DNA of 64,000 nucleotides, taken from the NCBI GenBank assembly GCA_964423925.1, contig CAYRGQ010000001.1, positions 1 through 64,000 of the forward strand. The letters run 5' to 3'. Under the pieces are notes generated by a model. That model did no database searches and had not been told where the DNA came from. It worked only from the letters and a program-made list of their open reading frames with translations. Positions 58,178-64,000 of the stretch are shown here, piece by piece (positions within the stretch are counted from its first letter, which is position 1; each line of letters begins with the position of its first letter). Position numbers and translations under genes: made by a program. Source of the stretch: CAYRGQ01 sp964423925. Lineage in GTDB: Bacteria; Bacteroidota; Bacteroidia; Sphingobacteriales; Sphingobacteriaceae.

Positions 58178-60880
58178 ATGAACAAAATGATGTTGTTGCC
58201 TGCACTGCTGCTTTGGGCGGCCGGGGCATCGGCGATGGACCTGACTGTCCGGTATACAGCCTATGCTGATACGGTGAAACCGAAGCAGGACACGACAAAG
58301 CTGGCAGACACCACACAAGTGGCCGTTGCCGACACGGTTAAAAAGAAAGAGGACGAAGGACCCAAGAAACCAACCGTAGCGGAAAAAGTGAAAGCAAGCG
58401 AGAAAATTGATGGGCTATTTGCGCTTTACCAAGACACGACCAACGGCAGCGTGCAGTTGTATATTCGCAAGGACCAGATTGGCCAGCCGCTAATTTACCA
58501 GAGTTTCTCGATGAGCGGTCCTACCTCGTTGTATCTTAATCAGAACATGATTCGGAATACTTGGCTGTTCACCATCGAGAAATCCCTGGACCGAATCGAA
58601 TTTGTCCAGCAAAACACCTCTTTTTATTACGATCCGGACAATGCAGTCAGCCGCGCGGCAAACGTGGACGTGGCCGCCTCCATTTTTTTCATGGAAAAGA
58701 TTTCTGCCGAGGATGATGATGGATACCTCATCTCCGTGGATGGACTTTTTCTGAGTGACAAGCTCGACCCGGTTAAGCCTACCCCCAGTCCGGGTACGCC
58801 TCCCGGCGCCGTGTTTAATCTTGGTAATTTAAATCCCGCTAAATCGAAATACGAGAAGATTCGGTCATTTCCTGGAAATACCGATGTGGTCGTGAACTTA
58901 GCTTACGACAACCCCGTACCGCTAAATTCGGGTGGCAAGGACATCACCGACGCACGTTACGTCTCCGTATCGATGCAACACTCGTTTTTGGAGGTGCCGG
59001 ACAATAATTTTCGAGCGCGCCGCGACGACCCTCGCGTCGGCTATTTTGGAGCGGAAGTGAACGACCTTACCTCGACATCGGCGACACCGTACCGTGATTT
59101 CATCAGCCGTTGGAACCTCGAGAAAAAGAACCCGAAGGCCAAGGTCAGCGAGCCGGTAGAGCCTATCGTTTTCTGGATTGAGAATACAACGCCGGTAGAA
59201 TATCGCGAAATCGTGAAGGAAGCGGGCGAAAAGTGGAACGAGGCATTCGAGGCGGCCGGCTTCAAAAATGCCATTGTCATGAAGCAAATGCCTGACGATG
59301 CCGACTGGGATCCCGCGGATATCGCTTACAACGTCATCCGATGGGTGTCGTCGCCGTATCCGACTTACGGCGCCATTGGACCTAGTTTCTTCAACCCGTT
59401 GACGGGCCAGATTTTAGGTGCGGATATCACGGTGGAGTGGCGCTCAGGAGCGGGCGTGAGTGTGATGGATGAACTATACAACGGCGCTGTAGCTACCTCG
59501 GTAGAACTCCCGTGGGAAGAAACCGAACAATTGGTTTCCCACCGCGATATGAATTCTTATCCAGGTTTTCACCGAAACCACGTGGCTACTTGTATGTTAG
59601 CTCAAACATTGGCTGCGCAGTATCAAGTAGGCCTGGCGTCGATAGAGGCCCTAGACGTCAATCTGTCGCCTGCTGCGCGCGAAGCGGAGGTGAAAGAGAT
59701 GCACAAACAATTCCTCTATTACCTCATATTGCATGAGATGGGCCATACGCTCGGGTTGAACCACAACATGAAGGCCAGCCAGATGCTGAGCCCCGATGAG
59801 CTCAACGACCGATCGATTACCCGCAAATTGGGCGCGCAGGGCTCCGTGATGGATTACCCAAGCATCAACGTAAGCCTCGACCGTAGCCAGCAAGGTGATT
59901 ACTACACCACTAAAGTGGGACCTTACGATATCTGGGCAATCGAATATGGTTATACTCCTTTCTCCGAAGAGGAGGAAGAGGCCGGGCTGCAACGCATTCT
60001 GAGCCGGAGCACGCATCCGCACCTCACCTTTGGCAACGACGCGGACGACATGCGTAGCCCAGGGAAAGCCATCGACCCGCGAGTGAACATCAATGACAAT
60101 TCCAACGATATGTTTACCTACGGCGAGCGGCGGTTTCAACTGGTCAATTCACTTATTCCGAAGTTGAAAGATCGCTACAGCAAGCCTGACCAAAGCTACC
60201 ACGAACTTCGCCAACGCTACCTACAGGTGAATGCGCAGCGCGTTGACGTGGCCAACGCCCTCAGCCGTTACATCGGAGGCGTGTACGTGGATCGGAGTTT
60301 CGTAGGCCAGGAGACGGACGTGCCGCCGTTCACACCGGTGTCGGAAGCTGATCAGAAGCGCGCATTAAGCTTGTTAAATACGTATATCTACGCGCCGAAT
60401 GCCTTCGATGCAGACGCAGCGCTGTATCCCTATTTGCAACAGCAACGGCGCGGGTTCAATTTCATGAGCGGAACGGAGGATTTTAAGGTGCAAACCACCT
60501 ACATGAGCGTACAGCTTAATACGCTCGCGCATATCCTTCACCCCACGACCTTGACACGGATGAGCAATAGTGCCATGTACGGCAACACCTATTCGGTGGC
60601 TTCCATGATGGAAGACTTAAGTGGCTACATTTTTGATTCGGATATGGGGCAAGACGTCAATGTGGTTCGCCAAAACCTGCAAACGGAGTATGTCAAAGCA
60701 ACCACACGCATCTTGGATGCGGATAGTTATGACAACGTGAGCAAGGCCGCGGCCTTGTATACCTTGCGCAACCTGCGCGGGACGTTGGGCCAGCACTTGG
60801 CGACAGGGGATACCCAAACACAGGCGCACCGCGCGAATTTGGCATTCCTCATCGATAAGGCACTCTCTGTACACGACTAA
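58178..60880 (+). CDS. Secreted zinc-dependent metalloprotease (DUF5117/DUF5118 type)
   Basis: 900 aa. Signal sequence MNKMMLLPALLLWAAGASA, a Lys/Asp/Thr-rich region to about residue 70, an N-terminal DUF5118/5117 part (GLFALYQDTTNGSVQLYIRKDQIGQPLIYQ), and a metzincin core with HEMGHTLGLNHN starting at His519 and a later Met-turn candidate SVMDYPSINVSL. It probably degrades extracellular or periplasmic proteins. Similar 800-900 aa proteins are widespread in Bacteroidota and their physiological role is not settled. An intrinsic terminator follows. Confidence 0.9.
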   Translation: MNKMMLLPALLLWAAGASAMDLTVRYTAYADTVKPKQDTTKLADTTQVAVADTVKKKEDEGPKKPTVAEKVKASEKIDGLFALYQDTTNGSVQLYIRKDQIGQPLIYQSFSMSGPTSLYLNQNMIRNTWLFTIEKSLDRIEFVQQNTSFYYDPDNAVSRAANVDVAASIFFMEKISAEDDDGYLISVDGLFLSDKLDPVKPTPSPGTPPGAVFNLGNLNPAKSKYEKIRSFPGNTDVVVNLAYDNPVPLNSGGKDITDARYVSVSMQHSFLEVPDNNFRARRDDPRVGYFGAEVNDLTSTSATPYRDFISRWNLEKKNPKAKVSEPVEPIVFWIENTTPVEYREIVKEAGEKWNEAFEAAGFKNAIVMKQMPDDADWDPADIAYNVIRWVSSPYPTYGAIGPSFFNPLTGQILGADITVEWRSGAGVSVMDELYNGAVATSVELPWEETEQLVSHRDMNSYPGFHRNHVATCMLAQTLAAQYQVGLASIEALDVNLSPAAREAEVKEMHKQFLYYLILHEMGHTLGLNHNMKASQMLSPDELNDRSITRKLGAQGSVMDYPSINVSLDRSQQGDYYTTKVGPYDIWAIEYGYTPFSEEEEEAGLQRILSRSTHPHLTFGNDADDMRSPGKAIDPRVNINDNSNDMFTYGERRFQLVNSLIPKLKDRYSKPDQSYHELRQRYLQVNAQRVDVANALSRYIGGVYVDRSFVGQETDVPPFTPVSEADQKRALSLLNTYIYAPNAFDADAALYPYLQQQRRGFNFMSGTEDFKVQTTYMSVQLNTLAHILHPTTLTRMSNSAMYGNTYSVASMMEDLSGYIFDSDMGQDVNVVRQNLQTEYVKATTRILDADSYDNVSKAAALYTLRNLRGTLGQHLATGDTQTQAHRANLAFLIDKALSVHD

Positions 60881-60910
60881 CGGATTTTTTTGTAATAATT
60901 TGATGATTGG

Positions 60911-60945
60911 TCGCCGGCTCCTCCTAGGGGTCGGCGATTTTTTTT
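60911..60945 (+). terminator. Intrinsic terminator after the metalloprotease gene
   Basis: TCGCCG (60911-60916) pairs with CGGCGA (60932-60937), then eight T. It ends 30 nt past the stop codon region and well before the lpd promoter. Confidence 0.75.
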
Positions 60946-60971
60946 AGGGCGTGGCTGTCCGTTAGGCAAGC

Positions 60972-61002
60972 TTGTATTTCCACGCAACTTTGCCTAGTTT
61001 TG
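60972..61002 (+). promoter_or_regulatory. Promoter of lpd
   Basis: TTG (60972-60974), 20-nt spacer, TAGTTTTG (60995-61002), perfect on both boxes, 21 nt before the ATG at 61024. This also shows that the in-frame start at 61000 lies inside the promoter and is wrong. Confidence 0.65.
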
Positions 61003-61023
61003 CTGTTCAAAAAGCAAATCACC

Positions 61024-62430
61024 ATGCAATACGACGTTATAGTAATCGGAAGTGGTCCTGGCGGTTACGTTGCGGCCATTCGCTGCGCGCAATTGGGCTT
61101 GAAAACTGCTATTATAGAAAAGTACGGTACGTTTGGGGGCACTTGCCTTAACGTCGGATGCATACCTTCCAAGGCGCTGCTCGACTCATCTGAGCATTAT
61201 CACAACGCCGCGCATCGCTTTGAGGCGCACGGCATCCAATTGAGCAACCTCAAGGTCGATATGAAGAAGATGATTGCTCGAAAGGATGACGTCATCGCAC
61301 AGAATACCGCGGGAATCGCCTTTCTGTTCAAGAAAAATAAGATCGACAGCTACCAAGGAGTAGGTTCTTTCGTGGATAAGAACACCGTCAAGATTGTCAG
61401 TTCGGAGGGCAAGGAGGAGCAAATTACGGGTAAAAACGTGATTATTGCCACCGGCTCCAAGCCTACGGCACTGCCCTTCTTGCCAATCGACAAGAAGCGC
61501 ATCATCACCTCAACGGAAGCGCTCTCTTTGCAGGAAGTTCCCAAGCAGCTAGTGGTCATCGGCGGCGGCGTAATCGGGTTGGAGCTCGGTTCGGTATATG
61601 CGCGTTTGGGCACGAAGGTGACCGTCGTGGAATACGAGAAATCCATCATCCCGACTATGGACGGTGGCTTAGGCAAGGAACTTCAGCGTGTGCTGAAGAA
61701 GACGCTCGACTTTGAATTCTTGCTAGGACATAAAGTCACCGGAGCCACGGTGAAAGGAAAGAAGGTGACCGTATCGGCCGATAACGCAAAAGGCGAAGCG
61801 GTGAGCGTTGAGGGGGACTACTGTATCGTAGCAGTGGGACGCACGGCCTACTCGGAAGGCCTCGGGCTGGAAAATATCGGTATTAAGCTGGAAGAACGTG
61901 GCAATAAAATACCTGTCAATGAGCATTTAGAAACTACCGTGGCGGGTGTGTACGCGATTGGCGACGTGGTGAAAGGCGCGATGCTCGCCCATAAAGCTGA
62001 GGACGAAGGCGTGTATGTAGCCGAGCGTATCGTCGGTCAAAAACCACATATCGATTATAACTTGATTCCCGGCGTAGTGTATACGTGGCCGGAGGTGGCC
62101 AGCGTGGGCAAGACCGAAGAACAGTTGAAAGAAAGCGGTCGTAAGTATAAGGCCGGTTCGTTCTCCTTCAAAGGGAGCGGTCGGGCGAAAGCGAGTATGG
62201 ATACCGACGGTTTCGTCAAGGTGCTGGCCGATGCCGAAACGGATGAGGTCTTGGGTGTGCACATCATTGGTCCTCGTGCTGCGGACGTCATCGCGGAGGC
62301 CGTCGTTGCGATGGAGTTCCGGGCGTCAGCCGAAGATATCGCGCGCATTTGCCATGCTCATCCGACCTACAGCGAGGCGCTCAAGGAAGCCGCATTGGCC
62401 GCTACCGCTAACCGCGCCATACACGCTTAG
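61024..62430 (+). CDS. lpdA: Dihydrolipoyl dehydrogenase (E3)
   Basis: 468 aa from the ATG at 61024. FAD motif YDVIVIGSGPGGYVAAIRCAQ at the start, the redox-active disulfide GGTCLNVGCIPSKALLDSS (Cys-x4-Cys), NAD motif VVIGGGVIGLELGSVYARLG, the second FAD contact VYAIGDVVKGAMLAHKAEDEG and the C-terminal HAHPTYSEALKEAA with the catalytic His-Glu pair. It reoxidises the lipoyl groups of 2-oxo acid dehydrogenase complexes, so it can serve both SucAB and the fused E1 in this window. Monocistronic. Confidence 0.97.
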   Translation: MQYDVIVIGSGPGGYVAAIRCAQLGLKTAIIEKYGTFGGTCLNVGCIPSKALLDSSEHYHNAAHRFEAHGIQLSNLKVDMKKMIARKDDVIAQNTAGIAFLFKKNKIDSYQGVGSFVDKNTVKIVSSEGKEEQITGKNVIIATGSKPTALPFLPIDKKRIITSTEALSLQEVPKQLVVIGGGVIGLELGSVYARLGTKVTVVEYEKSIIPTMDGGLGKELQRVLKKTLDFEFLLGHKVTGATVKGKKVTVSADNAKGEAVSVEGDYCIVAVGRTAYSEGLGLENIGIKLEERGNKIPVNEHLETTVAGVYAIGDVVKGAMLAHKAEDEGVYVAERIVGQKPHIDYNLIPGVVYTWPEVASVGKTEEQLKESGRKYKAGSFSFKGSGRAKASMDTDGFVKVLADAETDEVLGVHIIGPRAADVIAEAVVAMEFRASAEDIARICHAHPTYSEALKEAALAATANRAIHA

Positions 62431-62639
62431 CAAACCGGTTTTTCCGCACTGCGATGACTATTGGGGACGTACGAGCTGAGGAAATCTGTAGCGTGAACAA
62501 GTCGATTGCGCTAAAATGTCGCCAGATTTTACAAAATAGTGCTATCTTTATGCTGTGTCGGGTTTGAGGCGACGGGATCGTTCGGATGCGCATGCTGACG
62601 GACATTATCTGTTGCCACAAGCCCAGGTTATCGAGTGTC

Positions 62640-63650
62640 ATGAGCCAAAATAAACCCGTTACCATCAAGGAAATTGCCCGTCGACTCAAAATATCGACGT
62701 CCACGGTTTCGCGCGCACTAAATGACCACCCCAGCATAGGGTGGGCGACGACGACCCGGGTTAAGCGCATGGCGGAAGAGCTCAACTACGTCCCTAACCA
62801 AACGGCGATTTTCTTTAAACAGCGTAAAACCTTTACAGTCGGCGTTGTCCTGCCTAGCCTTTCCGAACCTTTCTTTTCGTCGGCGATCAGCGAAATCGAG
62901 AACTATGCCAACGAAAAGAAATATACGGTCATCATGGGCCAGTCGTTGGACGATCCTGAGCGAGAAACCCGTATTGTGGAAAAGATGAAAGAGCACCGGG
63001 TAGACGGGATTCTGATGTCGCTCAGCAAGAATACGCAGGATTTCGGGTTTATTGAGTCGCTGCGGACGGCAGGAATCCCGATTGTTTTCTTTGATTGCGT
63101 ACCCGACCTGACTGATGCACACCGTGTGCGGTGCAATCTGGAAACGGGCATGCTGCAAGCCATCGATCTGTTTATTTCCTGCGGACACAGCCATATTGCG
63201 CTTATTAATGGCCCAGCGCTTTTGCCAGCCTCCATCGAGCGGCGGGAGGCCTATAAAAAAGGACTTGCCGAACACGGGTTGGCCGATGTAGACGAGTACC
63301 TCGTCGATACGGATCTCACGCAGCAGGGAAATGAGGAGGCCATTAATAAGTTACTCAATCTGTCCTTGCGCCCCTCTGCCATCATCTGTTTTAATGATTT
63401 CGTCACCCTCGATGTGATGAAGTGTGTGCGGCAACGCGGCATCGCGCTAAACCAGGATCTGTTTTTTATCAGCTTCGCGAACTATCCGCTTTGGCAATAC
63501 ATGGAAAATCCACCACTGGCTTCCATCGAGCAGTTCCCCGATAAACAAGCGCAGAAAGCTACTGAAATCCTCTTTGGTCTTATCGACGGTAGCGACGACA
63601 AACAACCCCAGCACGTAATTTTCGAATCCAGTATGATTCCCCAGGGCTAA
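62640..63650 (+). CDS. LacI-family transcriptional regulator
   Basis: 336 aa from the ATG at 62640; 18 upstream in-frame codons (from 62586) lack the HTH pattern. HTH at about 7-33 (TIKEIARRLKISTSTVSRALN), then RVKRMAEELNYVPN with the hinge, and a periplasmic-binding-protein-like sensor (TVGVVLPSLSEPFFSSAISEIENYA, SHIALINGPALLPASIERREAYKKGL, PSAIICFNDFVTLDVMKCVRQRG). It should bind DNA and a sugar-like effector. No sugar catabolic gene is adjacent; targets are unknown. Weak -7 box TATCTTTA lies upstream near 62532. Confidence 0.92.
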   Translation: MSQNKPVTIKEIARRLKISTSTVSRALNDHPSIGWATTTRVKRMAEELNYVPNQTAIFFKQRKTFTVGVVLPSLSEPFFSSAISEIENYANEKKYTVIMGQSLDDPERETRIVEKMKEHRVDGILMSLSKNTQDFGFIESLRTAGIPIVFFDCVPDLTDAHRVRCNLETGMLQAIDLFISCGHSHIALINGPALLPASIERREAYKKGLAEHGLADVDEYLVDTDLTQQGNEEAINKLLNLSLRPSAIICFNDFVTLDVMKCVRQRGIALNQDLFFISFANYPLWQYMENPPLASIEQFPDKQAQKATEILFGLIDGSDDKQPQHVIFESSMIPQG

Positions 63651-63775
63651 GGGCGCCAGCAATCTCGTTTTCGGCATATGCGTGGGCATGGCCATGTCCG
63701 CGGCGGCCTTACCTTGTGCTGTAGGCTCGTCAAAAATTTGTAATTTCGCCGTTCTTAATTTAAGCCATCGACAAC

Positions 63776-64000
63776 ATGGAATACAATCATAAGGCAATCG
63801 AGCACAAATGGCAGCGGTTTTGGGCCAGCAATCAGACCTATCGCGTAAGCAACGATCCGGACAAGCCTAAATATTATGTCCTGGATATGTTCCCTTATCC
63901 CTCGGGGGCAGGATTGCACGTGGGGCATCCGCTCGGCTATATCGCGTCTGATATTTTTGCACGCTACAAGCGACTGAAAGGGTTTAATGTGCTTCATCCG
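63776..64000 (+). CDS. leuS: Leucyl-tRNA synthetase (partial, N-terminal 75 residues)
   Basis: The gene runs off the right edge. The N-terminus MEYNHKAIEHKWQRFW and the class I signature PYPSGAGLHVGHPLGYIASDIFARYKRLKGFNVLHP (HIGH-type motif, HVGH) identify leucyl-tRNA synthetase, which charges tRNA-Leu with leucine. The start ATG at 63776 follows a weak -7 box TAATTTCG. No T-box or leader element is visible in the 125 nt upstream. Confidence 0.95.
   Translation, partial: MEYNHKAIEHKWQRFWASNQTYRVSNDPDKPKYYVLDMFPYPSGAGLHVGHPLGYIASDIFARYKRLKGFNVLHP

Noticed and set aside
1..64000. CRISPR arrays, tRNA or rRNA genes, insertion sequences, prophage
   Set aside because: I saw no regularly spaced repeats, cloverleaf-like sequence, rRNA stretches, transposase or integrase genes. 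A tRNA scan was not possible by eye, so a single missed tRNA cannot be fully excluded.

Overview
The window is a chromosomal stretch from a member of the Bacteroidota, most likely the Sphingobacteriaceae (a Parapedobacter/Olivibacter/Sphingobacterium-like genome; family-level inference only). Three things support this. The promoters match the Bacteroidota consensus TTG-N17..23-TAnnTTTG. Lineage-typical genes are present: a long NusB, a DUF1573 lipoprotein, SusC/TonB receptors, SurA paralogues, a fused 2-oxo acid dehydrogenase E1 and a DUF5117-type metalloprotease. Shine-Dalgarno sites are mostly absent. It is largely a housekeeping segment. I see no CRISPR array, rRNA, tRNA, prophage or intact insertion sequence.

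Layout. 1-1.7 kb: the atpC-atpD end of ATP synthase. 1.9-11.6 kb: envelope and redox genes (coiled-coil membrane protein, SRPBCC protein, two SurA-type chaperones, esterase, lactonase, Bcp, DsbA/FrnE, M23 peptidase, FAA hydrolase). 11.8-15 kb: a HAD phosphatase and a single-chain branched-chain-type 2-oxo acid dehydrogenase E1. 15.1-20.6 kb: an aromatic amino acid operon (pheA, DAHP synthase-chorismate mutase, aroA, aroC, ROK sugar kinase). 20.7-26.2 kb: nuclease, permease, ABC ATPase, PlsC, peptidase. 26.4-31.4 kb: a large TonB receptor, a Spy-like protein, hbd and a decayed Nudix gene. 31.5-40.2 kb: pseudouridine synthase, DUF72, purH, purN, then nusB-DUF1573-yajC-ybbR-coaE-MBL exonuclease. 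40.2-44.2 kb: glpF-glpK-glpD. 44.3-48.4 kb: an accessory patch with a secreted mutarotase-like lipoprotein, a broken susC and a nucleoside hydrolase. 48.5-52.6 kb: sucB-sucA. 52.8-56.2 kb: cryptochrome DASH and two SDR proteins. 56.2-64 kb: secreted protein, sugar isomerase, metalloprotease, lpd, LacI regulator and the start of leuS.

The most interesting element is the 5' leader of the pheA operon (20433-20613, minus strand). A full Bacteroidota promoter is followed by an unlisted 21-codon ORF whose codons 7-15 read F-R-F-F-G-Y-F-Y-F. A perfect 10-bp intrinsic terminator then ends 20 nt before pheA. A 7-nt segment inside the ORF (GCCGGGA) is exactly complementary to the 5' arm of the terminator. 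This is the architecture of ribosome-mediated transcription attenuation by charged tRNA-Phe/Tyr, and it would control the whole phe/aro operon.

Other points: a susC gene broken by both a frameshift and a truncation with no susD; a Nudix gene cut off in the middle of its Nudix box; several genes whose start codon lies 4-7 nt from a promoter -7 box, suggesting leaderless mRNA; and an NAD-binding-fold protein with a degraded glycine motif beside the DASH cryptochrome.
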